A DNA stretch of 64,000 nucleotides from Roseovarius salinarum (lineage in GTDB: Bacteria; Pseudomonadota; Alphaproteobacteria; Rhodobacterales; Rhodobacteraceae). The notes beneath the pieces are model-generated. The model was given only the letters and a program-made list of their open reading frames with translations, was not told where the DNA came from and did not search any database. The stretch's first letter is position 1. Each line of letters begins with the position of its first letter. The position numbers were made by a program, and so were the translations under genes. Location of the stretch: NCBI RefSeq assembly GCF_002834145.1, contig NZ_PHNT01000002.1, positions 62,001-126,000 of the forward strand, in the 5' to 3' direction. Positions 7,314 to 15,506 of the stretch are shown piece by piece.

Positions 7314-9731
7314 TCACCCGCGCATCCGCGCGCCGTCGGCATCGAACAGCGGTGTCGTCAGCCGTGTCGCGGCCCGCATCCGGCCGAGGATCTCGATCTC
7401 GGCCTCAAGGTCCGGGGTGGCATGCCCGGTCGGCACCAGCGCGAGCGCGACGGATTTGCCGGCGTGGTGCGAGTAGCCGCCAGAGGTGCAAAAACCCTGC
7501 ACGCGGCCGTCGATCCAGACCGGCTCGAAGCCGTTGACGTCGGCGTCCCCGGCCGCGACCTCGAAGGGCACCAGCTGGCGCGCGGCGCCCTTTTCGCGCT
7601 CGGCCTCGGCGGCGGCCCGGCCGATGAAATCGGCGGTCTTGGACCATGCGACGAAGCGGTCCATCCCCGTCTCGCCCGGCGTGTAGTCGGGGCCGTATTC
7701 GCGCAGCCACGCGCCGAAGAACTTGTCGAGCCTGAGCGACATCATCGCGCGCATGCCGAAGGGTTTCATCCCGTGCGGTTGCCCGCGGGTCCACAGCACC
7801 TCCCAGAGCGCGCGCTGGGCCATCGGGTCGCAGTAGATTTCATAGCCGAGGTCACCGGTGAAGCTCACCCGCTGGACCAGGCAGTCGACCATGCCCAGCG
7901 TGGCGTGCCGCAGGTCCATGAACCGCATCTCCGAGACGGTGTCGCGGGTGCAGGCCGCCAGCACCTCGCGGGCCTTCGGGCCCGCGATCTGGAAGCCGTT
8001 GAGGCGGTCGGAGATGTTGTCGACCTGCACGCCCTCGGCCTCGTTCATCTCGAACCAGCGCATGTGAAACGCCTGCGCGCCGTAGGAGGCGGTGAGCTGG
8101 AACGCCTCCTCGCCCAGGCAGGAGACGGTGAAATCGCCCCAGAGCCGCCCCTTGGGGCTGAGCATCGGGGTCAAAGCGACGCGCCCGGGTTTCGGGATGC
8201 GCCCGGCCATGATCCGGTCGAGCCACGCGCGCGCGTTCGGCCCGGTGACGAGGTACTTGCCGAAGTTGTGGACCTCGTTGATGCCCACGCCCTCGCGAAC
8301 CGCGGCGACCTCGCGCGCGGTGGCGTCCCAGGCGTTGGAGCGGCGGAAGCTGGGGGTTTCGAAACGCCGCTCGTCGCCTTCCGCGAAGTAGTTGACGACC
8401 TCCAGCCCGTACTGGTGGCCCCAGACGGCGCCCATGTCGTCGAAGACGTCGTACATCGGCGTCTGGCGGAAGGGCCGGGCGGCTGGCAGTTCCTCGTTCG
8501 GGTAGGCCACCGAGAACCGCTTCTGGTAATTCTCGATCACCTTGGGACGGGTGTAGCCCGGCGTGATCCAGTCGCCGTAGCGGGCGACGTCCATCGCGGT
8601 CACGTCGCGTTCGCATTCGCCCTCGACCATCCACTGGGCGAGCATCAGGCCAACGCCGCCGCCCTGGCTGAAGCCCGCCATCACGCCCACGGCCGACCAG
8701 TAGTTGCGCAGCCCCGGCACCGGCCCGACCAGCGGGTTGCCGTCCGGCGCGAAGGTGAAGGGGCCGTGGATCACCGATTTCACACCCGCGCGTTCCAGCG
8801 CGGGGAACCGGCGGTAGGCGAAGTCGATGCTCGCCTCGATCTTGTCGAAGTCGTCTGGCAGCAGTTCGTGCCCGAAGTTCCACGGCGTGCCGTCCACGGC
8901 CCACGGCCGGCAGGTCTGTTCATAAAAGCCGATGCACAGCCCGCGCCCCTCCTGGCGCAGGTAGCTTTCGCCGGCGGGATCCATGACGTGGGGGTGTTCG
9001 CCGCCCGCGTCGATCAAGGCCGCGATCTCGGGCACTTCCTCGGTGACCAGGTACTGGTGCTCCATCGGGTGCAGCGGCAGGTAGACGCCGGCCATCGCGC
9101 CGACCTCGCGCGCCCAGAGGCCGGAGGCGTTGACCACGTGCTCGGCATGCACGGTGCCCTTGTCGGTGACCACGTCCCAGGTGCCGTCGGGGCGCTGGTT
9201 CGTTTCGTGGACATGGCAGTGCGTCTCGATGGTGGCGCCGCCCATCCGGGCCGCCTTGGCGTAGGCATGCGTGGTGCCGGAGGGGTCGAGGTGGCCGTCG
9301 AGCGGGTCGTAGAGCGCCCCGATCACGCCCTCGGTGTTGGTGACGGGGGCGAGGCGCGCGATCTCCTCGGGGCCGACGATCTCGGTCTCCAGCCCCATGA
9401 AACGATGCTTGGCGCGCTCGGCCAGCAGCATGTCCATCCGGTCGCGGTTGTCGGCCAACGTCACACCGCCCACGTGGTGCAGGCCGCACGACAGCCCGGT
9501 GATCTCTTCAAGCTCGCGGTAGAGCTTGATGGTGTAACCCTGAAGCGCGGCCATGTTGGTGTCGCCGTTGAGGGTGTGAAAGCCGCCCGCCGCGTGCCAT
9601 GTCGATCCGCTGGTCAGGTCCGAGCGTTCGATCAGCATCACGTCGGACCACCCCAGCTTGGTCAGGTGGTAGAGCACGGAACAGCCGACGACTCCGCCGC
9701 CGATCACGGCCACGCGGGTGGTGGTTTGCAT
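7314..9731 (-). CDS. FAD/GcvT dehydrogenase (dimethylglycine/sarcosine dehydrogenase family), copy A
   Basis: An 805 aa flavoprotein. The N-terminal DAO-type FAD domain has GGGVVG at 11-16 and SGSTWHAAG with H46, the position of the covalent FAD-linking histidine in dimethylglycine dehydrogenase. A central FAO_M linker and C-terminal GcvT and GcvT_C folate-binding domains follow (~430-800). The family demethylates N-methylated glycines and transfers the C1 unit to tetrahydrofolate. Substrate cannot be fixed from sequence. The start at 9731 is set by AGGAGGGT placed 6 nt upstream and by alignment with the divergent paralogue. Its leader (9732-9830) is highly structured. The protein is cytoplasmic, with no signal peptide. 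Confidence 0.88.
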   Translation of the reverse strand: MQTTTRVAVIGGGVVGCSVLYHLTKLGWSDVMLIERSDLTSGSTWHAAGGFHTLNGDTNMAALQGYTIKLYRELEEITGLSCGLHHVGGVTLADNRDRMDMLLAERAKHRFMGLETEIVGPEEIARLAPVTNTEGVIGALYDPLDGHLDPSGTTHAYAKAARMGGATIETHCHVHETNQRPDGTWDVVTDKGTVHAEHVVNASGLWAREVGAMAGVYLPLHPMEHQYLVTEEVPEIAALIDAGGEHPHVMDPAGESYLRQEGRGLCIGFYEQTCRPWAVDGTPWNFGHELLPDDFDKIEASIDFAYRRFPALERAGVKSVIHGPFTFAPDGNPLVGPVPGLRNYWSAVGVMAGFSQGGGVGLMLAQWMVEGECERDVTAMDVARYGDWITPGYTRPKVIENYQKRFSVAYPNEELPAARPFRQTPMYDVFDDMGAVWGHQYGLEVVNYFAEGDERRFETPSFRRSNAWDATAREVAAVREGVGINEVHNFGKYLVTGPNARAWLDRIMAGRIPKPGRVALTPMLSPKGRLWGDFTVSCLGEEAFQLTASYGAQAFHMRWFEMNEAEGVQVDNISDRLNGFQIAGPKAREVLAACTRDTVSEMRFMDLRHATLGMVDCLVQRVSFTGDLGYEIYCDPMAQRALWEVLWTRGQPHGMKPFGMRAMMSLRLDKFFGAWLREYGPDYTPGETGMDRFVAWSKTADFIGRAAAEAEREKGAARQLVPFEVAAGDADVNGFEPVWIDGRVQGFCTSGGYSHHAGKSVALALVPTGHATPDLEAEIEILGRMRAATRLTTPLFDADGARMRG

Positions 9732-9760
9732 GGAAGACCCTCCTGTCGTTTGGCCGCAGC

Positions 9761-9826
9761 CTGCGGGCCGGGGGGCGCCCCCGGCATGCCGGAATCCGAC
9801 AGATGCTGTCGTTTTCCGGCCCGCAG
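9761..9826 (-). promoter_or_regulatory. Candidate structured 5' leader: three-way junction before the copy A flavoprotein
   Basis: CTGCGGG (9761-9767) pairs with CCCGCAG (9820-9826) and encloses two hairpins: CCGGGGG/CCCCCGG (9768-9774 / 9778-9784, loop GCG), and CCGGAA/TTCCGG (9789-9794 / 9814-9819) capped by CGACAG/CTGTCG (9797-9802 / 9806-9811). On the minus-strand transcript this sits 30 nt before the start codon. The 9-mer AAACGACAG occurs both in the cap hairpin and directly beside the ribosome site (9743-9751), so an alternative pairing could expose or hide translation initiation. Pairing was done by eye; no energy was calculated. Confidence 0.5.
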
Positions 9827-9919
9827 CTTGTATCACCGCGACGGGAAATGTCGGGAACCGGCAATCGCCGGCGGGGAATCGGGGACAGTCTGGCGGCGAC
9901 ACAACACACGGGTTTTCCC

Positions 9920-12349
9920 ATGAAATCGCACGCACAGGCCGTCGTGATCGGGGGCGGCGTCATCGGCTGCTCGATCCTTTACCATCTTGCGAAACTGGGC
10001 TGGCACGACGTCGTCCTGCTCGAGCGCGACGAGCTGACATCCGGCAGCACCTGGCACGCCGCGGCCAACATCCACGGTCTGCACGACAGCGCCAACATCA
10101 GCCGGCTGCAGCATTACACCATGCGCCTTTACAAGGAGCTCGAGGCAGAGACGGGGCAAAGCTGCGGCGTGTTCCAGCCCGGCTCGCTCTACCTCGCGCA
10201 GACCGAGGACCGGGAACACCAGCTTCGGCTTCAGGCGGCCAAGGCGCAACTCTACGGCATGAACTTCCACGAAGTCACGCGCGACGAGGCCGAACGCCTG
10301 CATCCGCTGGTCGATTTCGACGGCGTGCGTTGCATCATGTGGGAGCCCGAGGGCGGCAACGTGGACCCTTCGGGCGTGACCAACGCCTATGCCGTGGGGG
10401 CGCGGCAGGAAGGGGCCGAGATATACCGCTTCACGCCGGTGACCGCCACCGTGCAACAGCCCGACGGCACATGGATCGTCGAGACCGACAAGGGCGAGAT
10501 CCGCACGCCCTGGGTCATCAACGCCGCGGGGCTGTGGGGCCGCGAGGTGGCGAAGCTTGCGGGCATCACGCTGCCGCTGCAGCCCACCGAGCACCAGTAT
10601 TTCGTTACCGAGACGATCGCGCAGATCGCGCAGGCCGGGCGCCGGCTGCCCTCGGTCGCCGACCGCGACGGCGAATACTACCTGCGGCAGGAAGGGCAGG
10701 GGCTGTTGATCGGCGCCTACGAGCGCGACATGCGCTTCTGGGCGGAGGACGGCACGCCGCTGGACTTCGCCCACGACCTGTTTCCCGACGACCTCGAGCG
10801 GATCGAGGACAACATGATGCGCGCCATCGACCGGGTCCCGGCGGTGGCCGAGGCCGGCATCAAGCGGGTCATCAACGGCCCGATGATCTGGTCGCCCGAT
10901 TCCAACGTGCTGATGGGGCCGGTGCCCGAAAAGCCGGGTTACTTCGTTTGCGGCGGAATCATCCCCGGCTTCTCGCAGTCGGCCGGCATGGGGCTGATGG
11001 CCGCGCAGTGGATCACGCAGGGCGAGATGGAGTACGACATGTTCGCCTGGGACCTCTCCCGCTTCGGCGAGTGGGCCAACGACGGCGATTTCGTGAAGGG
11101 GCGGGTGCGCGACGCCTACGCCCACCGCTTCGCGATCCATTATCCCAACGAGGAACGCGCGGCCGGGCGCCCCGTGCGCATCCGGCCGGTCCACGAGATG
11201 CAACGGGAGATGGGGGCCGTCTTCGGGCTCAACTACGGCTGGGAGCACCCGCAGTGGTTCGCCGGTGCGCCGGGCACCGAGGACACGAACGGCTTCACCC
11301 GCCAGAACTGGTTCGAGCCGGTGGGCCGCGAGGCGCGCATGCTGCGCGAGCGGGCGGGGATCATCGACATCTCCAACTTCGCGAAATACCGCGTGGCCGG
11401 CCCGGGCGCCGAGGACTGGCTGAATTCCGTTTTCGCCAACCGGATGCCGCGGGCGGCGGGGCGGTCGTGTCTGACGCCGCTCATCTCGGTGCGCGGGGGC
11501 ATTGCCGGCGATGCCACGGTGACGCGCACGGGCGACGAGGAATTCTGGATCGTCTCCTCGGGCGCTGCCGAACGCTACCACAAGCGGTTCTTCGACATGG
11601 TGCCACTGCCCGCGGACACCACGTTCGGAAGCCGCACCGAGGCGATGTGCGGCTTCAACGTGGCCGGGCCGCGGTCCCGCGAGATGCTCCAGCGGCTGAC
11701 CAACGCCTCGCTGGCGACCGAGGATTTCCCGTTCATGCGCTCGGCGATGCTCGAGATCGCCGGCGTGCCCTGCCTTGCGCTGCGCGTCAGCTTCACCGGC
11801 GATCTCGGCTGGGAGCTGCACTGCGCGACCGAGGATCAGGCGCGGCTGTACACCGCGCTGCTCGAGGCCGGACAGGCCGTCGGCGCCGGCCCGGTGGGGG
11901 CGCGCGCGCTCATGTCGATGCGCATCGAGAAGGGGTACGGCTCGTGGGGGCGGGAATACAGCCCCGAGTATTTCCCCCACGAGGTCGGCCTCGACCGGCT
12001 GTGCAAGATGGACAAGGCGTTCCTGCACAAGGCGGCGGCGCAGCGCGCGATGGCCGATCCGGCGCGCGAGCGTCTGGTTCTCGTGCAGATCGACGAGGCT
12101 GCCGTGACGGCCTCGAATGCCGATGCCACGGGGGGCGAGCCGATCTTCAGGGACGGCACGCCGGTCGGGCGGGTGACCTCGGGCACCTACGGCTACACCG
12201 TTGGCATGAGCCTCGCGCTGGGCTACGTGCGCGCCGGGGCCGCCGCGCCGGGTGACACGGTCGAGGTCATGGTACTGGGGCGCCCCCACGCCGCGCGCAT
12301 CCTGGAGCGGCCGCCCTTCGACCCCGACGGCCACCGCCTGCGCGCCTGA
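9920..12349 (+). CDS. FAD/GcvT dehydrogenase (dimethylglycine/sarcosine dehydrogenase family), copy B
   Basis: An 809 aa flavoprotein collinear with copy A: GGGVIG at 11-16, SGSTWHAA with H46, a central FAO_M region, then GcvT and GcvT_C domains. It is divergent from copy A across a 188 bp shared regulatory region. The two differ strongly in the active-site region after the histidine (A-N-I-H-G-L here, G-G-F-H-T-L in A), which suggests different substrates among N-methyl amino acids. The start at 9920 was chosen by alignment with copy A; the frame is open further upstream but lacks homology there. Cytoplasmic by lack of a signal peptide. Its 3' end is 28 bp from the convergent CorC-type gene. 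Confidence 0.88.
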   Translation: MKSHAQAVVIGGGVIGCSILYHLAKLGWHDVVLLERDELTSGSTWHAAANIHGLHDSANISRLQHYTMRLYKELEAETGQSCGVFQPGSLYLAQTEDREHQLRLQAAKAQLYGMNFHEVTRDEAERLHPLVDFDGVRCIMWEPEGGNVDPSGVTNAYAVGARQEGAEIYRFTPVTATVQQPDGTWIVETDKGEIRTPWVINAAGLWGREVAKLAGITLPLQPTEHQYFVTETIAQIAQAGRRLPSVADRDGEYYLRQEGQGLLIGAYERDMRFWAEDGTPLDFAHDLFPDDLERIEDNMMRAIDRVPAVAEAGIKRVINGPMIWSPDSNVLMGPVPEKPGYFVCGGIIPGFSQSAGMGLMAAQWITQGEMEYDMFAWDLSRFGEWANDGDFVKGRVRDAYAHRFAIHYPNEERAAGRPVRIRPVHEMQREMGAVFGLNYGWEHPQWFAGAPGTEDTNGFTRQNWFEPVGREARMLRERAGIIDISNFAKYRVAGPGAEDWLNSVFANRMPRAAGRSCLTPLISVRGGIAGDATVTRTGDEEFWIVSSGAAERYHKRFFDMVPLPADTTFGSRTEAMCGFNVAGPRSREMLQRLTNASLATEDFPFMRSAMLEIAGVPCLALRVSFTGDLGWELHCATEDQARLYTALLEAGQAVGAGPVGARALMSMRIEKGYGSWGREYSPEYFPHEVGLDRLCKMDKAFLHKAAAQRAMADPARERLVLVQIDEAAVTASNADATGGEPIFRDGTPVGRVTSGTYGYTVGMSLALGYVRAGAAAPGDTVEVMVLGRPHAARILERPPFDPDGHRLRA

Positions 12350-12377
12350 GCCGCCGGCCGGCCGTCGCGCCAGGCGT

Positions 12378-13685
12378 TTACAACGGGCGGATCTTCAGCT
12401 TCGTGATGCGGTTGTCCTTGCGCGCCACGACCTCGAAGCGGAAGCCGTGGAAGCTGAAGACCTGGCCGACCTGCGGGATCATCTGCGCCTCGTGGATCAC
12501 CAGCCCCGCCACGGTGTTGGCCGCCTCGTCCGGCAGGCTCCAATCGGTGGCGCGGTTCAGGTCGCGGATCGTCATCGCCCCGTCGACCAGGAACTGGTTG
12601 TCCTCGCTGCGGCGTATGGGGTGCTCGGCGTCGGGGTCGAACTCGTCGGTGATCTCGCCCACGATCTCCTCGAGGATGTCCTCGAGCGTGATCAGCCCCT
12701 GCAGGCTGCCGTATTCGTCCACCACCAGCGCGAAGTGGCTGCGCATGCGCAGGAAGGTGCGCATCTGGTCGTCAAGCGTCGTGGTTTCGGGCACGAAGTA
12801 GGGTTTCATCGCGACGTCGCAGATGTCGAAGTCGTCCAGCGCCTCCGCGCCCTTTTCCGGGTCCAGCGCGAGCTTGTGCATCGCGCGCAGCAGGTCCTTG
12901 GCGTGGACGATGCCGATGATGTTGTCGGGATCGTCGCGAAAGACGGGAAGCCGGGTGTGGCTGCTGTGCAGGCACTGGTCGAGGATCGTGCGCGGTTCCT
13001 CGCGGGCGTCGATCATCTCGATGCGCGACCGGTGCAGCATGATTTCCTCCACCGCCCGCTCGCCCAGGTCGAGCGCGCCGAGGATCCGGTCGCGGTCCTC
13101 CTTTTCCACCACGCCCTCGGAGTGGCCGAGGTAAAGCGCCCCGGCGATTTCCTCGCGCACGGCCAGGATGTGGCTGTCGGGGTCCGTTTGCACGCCGAAC
13201 ACGCGCAGGATCCCGCGCACCAGCAGCCGGACGGCCGCGACCACGGGGGCGAAGATGCGCACCACCGGCTTGATCGCGGGGGCCGCGCGTGATGCCGCCA
13301 CCTCGGCGTTGGTGATGGCATAGGTCTTGGGTAGCACCTCGGCGAAGATCAGCACAAGCAGCGTCATCACCAGCGTGGCCAGCGCCACGCCGGATTCACC
13401 GAACAGCCGCGTGAACAGGGAGGTCGCCAGCGACGCCGCGAGAATGTTCACAAGGTTGTTGCCCAGCAGAACCGAGCCGATCAGCCGCTCGTTGTCCTCG
13501 GTGATGTCGAGCGCGCTCTGGGCCCCCTTCGATCCCTTGTCGGCGCGCGAGCGCAGCTTGCCGCGCGAGGCGGCGGTCAGCGCCGTCTCGGACCCCGAGA
13601 AGAAGCCCGAGAGGACCAGCAACAGCGCGATCGCCCCCGCGGTGATCCAGAAGGCGGCGTCGAGTATCGGGGATGTGATTTCCAT
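12378..13685 (-). CDS. CNNM/CBS/CorC-HlyC membrane protein
   Basis: A 435 aa inner-membrane protein. Residues ~1-190 are a CNNM (DUF21) transmembrane domain with several hydrophobic helices and the pattern SGFFSGSETALTAASR. A tandem CBS pair at ~205-330 and a C-terminal CorC_HlyC domain at ~345-432 follow. Related proteins act in magnesium/cobalt efflux or homeostasis; the old haemolysin label of the family is misleading. It is transcribed divergently from the metallophosphoesterase-like gene (88 bp gap). Confidence 0.88.
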   Translation of the reverse strand: MEITSPILDAAFWITAGAIALLLVLSGFFSGSETALTAASRGKLRSRADKGSKGAQSALDITEDNERLIGSVLLGNNLVNILAASLATSLFTRLFGESGVALATLVMTLLVLIFAEVLPKTYAITNAEVAASRAAPAIKPVVRIFAPVVAAVRLLVRGILRVFGVQTDPDSHILAVREEIAGALYLGHSEGVVEKEDRDRILGALDLGERAVEEIMLHRSRIEMIDAREEPRTILDQCLHSSHTRLPVFRDDPDNIIGIVHAKDLLRAMHKLALDPEKGAEALDDFDICDVAMKPYFVPETTTLDDQMRTFLRMRSHFALVVDEYGSLQGLITLEDILEEIVGEITDEFDPDAEHPIRRSEDNQFLVDGAMTIRDLNRATDWSLPDEAANTVAGLVIHEAQMIPQVGQVFSFHGFRFEVVARKDNRITKLKIRPL

Positions 13686-13773
13686 TTCCGGGGCGATCCT
13701 TGGTAGCTTCGTGCGTTATGGGCCGCACTGGCGCGGCGATCAAGGGACCACGCGGGCAAGCGGGGCAGAGCGC

Positions 13774-14592
13774 ATGAAGATCGTGGATTTCGGCCGGCAC
13801 GACGGGCCGCTGGTGCTGTTCGGTGGGCCGTATTCCAACCTGCAGGCAACGCAGGCGTTGCTGGCGCACGCGCGATCGCGCGGCATCGCGCCCGCGGCCA
13901 CGGTCTGCACCGGTGACGTGGTGGCCTATTGCGGCGCCCCCGCGGCGACGGTGGCGGCGCTGCGCGCGGCAGGGTGCCCCGTGGTGGCGGGCAACTGCGA
14001 GAAACAGCTCGCCGCCGGTGCGGGCGACTGCGGCTGCGGGTTTGCCCCCGGCAGCACCTGCGACCGGCTGTCGGCGCGCTGGTATTCCCATGCCGACGCG
14101 GCCCTCGGGCCGGGTGACCGCGCCTGGATGGCCGGCCTGCCCGACATCGGCCTGTTCACCCATCGCGGCGGGCGGTTCGCGGTGATCCACGGCGGGGCAA
14201 CGGATGTGGCCCGCTTTCTCTGGCCCACCTCGCCCGATGCGTGTTTTGCCGAGGAAATCGCCGCCGTCCGCGCCGCCGCCGGCCCGGTCGACGGGATCGT
14301 CGCGGGGCATTGCGGCATTCCCTTCACCCGCCGGGTGGCCGGCGTGGCGTGGATCAACGCCGGCGTCATCGGCATGCCGCCCAACGACGGCGCGCCGCAG
14401 ACGCGTTTCGCCGTGCTTGCCGGCGGGGCGCCGCGCATCGAACGGTTGACGTACGACCACGCAGGCGCGGCCGCGACGATGCGCGCGGCGGGGCTGACGC
14501 AGGGCTACGACCGGGGGCTCGCGACGGGCTACTGGCCGTCCGAGGACGTGCTGCCGCCCGACTTGCGCCGCGCCGCCTGCGCCAGCGGGTGA
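13774..14592 (+). CDS. Metallophosphoesterase-family protein lacking the first metal motif
   Basis: A 272 aa protein with the calcineurin-like phosphoesterase order: GDVVAYCGAP (47-56), a G-N-C-E block (73-76), I-H-G-G and V-A-G-H-C-G. The first family motif, normally S-D-x-H-G-N, reads G-G-P-Y-S-N, so the Asp and His that hold the first metal are missing. It is rich in cysteines near the presumed site: C53, C75, C86, C88, C96. The fold is likely, but hydrolase activity is uncertain; a different metal or Fe-S site is possible. The ATG at 13774 was chosen by the start of the conserved region. Its last 64 bp overlap the convergent xerD gene. Confidence 0.75.
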   Translation: MKIVDFGRHDGPLVLFGGPYSNLQATQALLAHARSRGIAPAATVCTGDVVAYCGAPAATVAALRAAGCPVVAGNCEKQLAAGAGDCGCGFAPGSTCDRLSARWYSHADAALGPGDRAWMAGLPDIGLFTHRGGRFAVIHGGATDVARFLWPTSPDACFAEEIAAVRAAAGPVDGIVAGHCGIPFTRRVAGVAWINAGVIGMPPNDGAPQTRFAVLAGGAPRIERLTYDHAGAAATMRAAGLTQGYDRGLATGYWPSEDVLPPDLRRAACASG

Positions 14593-15506
14593 CCCTCCTG
14601 CACCAGCGTGCGCAGCCGTTCGTCCAGGACATGGGTGTAGACCTCGGTCGTCGACACGTCCGCGTGGCCGAGCAGCGTCTGGATCGCGCGCAGGTCGGCG
14701 CCGCCGGCCAGCAGATGCGTGGCGAAGGCGTGGCGCAGCCGGTGCGGCGTCACCTGCGCGGGCGAGACCCCGGCCGCGACGGCGATTTCCTTGATCAGCG
14801 AGAAGAACCGGTGCCGCGTGAGGTGGCCGGCCTTGCCGCGCGAGGGGAACAGATGGGGCGAGGCCGGCCGGCCCTTCCGGCGCGCCGCCGCCTCGGCGGT
14901 GTCGCGGTGGCCCAGCCAGTCGGTCATCGCCGCGCGGGCATCCCCCGACAACGGCACCATGCGTTCGCGCCCGCCCTTGCCCTGCACCAGCAGCATGCGC
15001 GGGTCGCCGCGCGCTGCCGCGGCCGGCAGGGCGACCAGTTCGCTCACACGCATGCCGGTGGCATAGAGCACTTCCATCAGGCATGTGTTGCGGCTGCGGT
15101 CGGCCACGCTGCGCCCATGCTGCCGCGCGGCGGCCAGAAGGCGGTCGACCTCCTCGACCGTCAGCGTGCCGGGCAGTGTTTGGCGCCGGCCCGGCCCCCG
15201 GACCTGCGCGGCGGGGTCGTCGCCGCGCCAGCCTTCCTCGAAGGCGAAACGGCAGAACTGGCGGATCGCCGACAGCCGCCGCGCGCGGGTGGATTCCGCC
15301 AGACCGCGGTCCGCGCAGTCCACGAGATACGCCTCGACCTCGTCGCGCTTGACGGTATCGAGGGCGCCGCCGCGCGCCTCCAGCCAACCGCGGAAGTCGT
15401 CGAGGTCGCGGGCATAGGCCGCCAGCGTGTTCTGCGCCGCGCCCAGTTCCGCGGCCTGCGCGTCGAGGAAGGTCGCGATGGCCCGTGCGCCGGTCACCGC
15501 GGCCAC
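14529..15506 (-). CDS. xerD: Site-specific tyrosine recombinase XerD
   Basis: A 325 aa tyrosine recombinase with the full catalytic set: R153 (GMRVSEL), K177, H255 and R258 (HRLRHAFATHLL), H281 (LGHADVSTTEVYTHV) and nucleophile Y290. A SAM-like core-binding domain covers ~8-95. With XerC it resolves chromosome dimers at dif. Length and motifs match housekeeping XerD rather than a phage integrase. It begins with GTG and overlaps the preceding 509 aa gene by 13 bp, so the two are probably co-translated. Confidence 0.88.
   Translation of the reverse strand: MAAVTGARAIATFLDAQAAELGAAQNTLAAYARDLDDFRGWLEARGGALDTVKRDEVEAYLVDCADRGLAESTRARRLSAIRQFCRFAFEEGWRGDDPAAQVRGPGRRQTLPGTLTVEEVDRLLAAARQHGRSVADRSRNTCLMEVLYATGMRVSELVALPAAAARGDPRMLLVQGKGGRERMVPLSGDARAAMTDWLGHRDTAEAAARRKGRPASPHLFPSRGKAGHLTRHRFFSLIKEIAVAAGVSPAQVTPHRLRHAFATHLLAGGADLRAIQTLLGHADVSTTEVYTHVLDERLRTLVQEGHPLAQAARRKSGGSTSSDGQ

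Noticed and set aside
7422..12334. Open frames of ~833 codons antisense to both GcvT flavoproteins
   Set aside because: Shadows of well-supported genes; no motif, start site or homology seen.
14529..15506. Tyrosine recombinase as a sign of a phage or integron
   Set aside because: It is housekeeping XerD by motifs, length and operon; there are no phage genes or attachment repeats.
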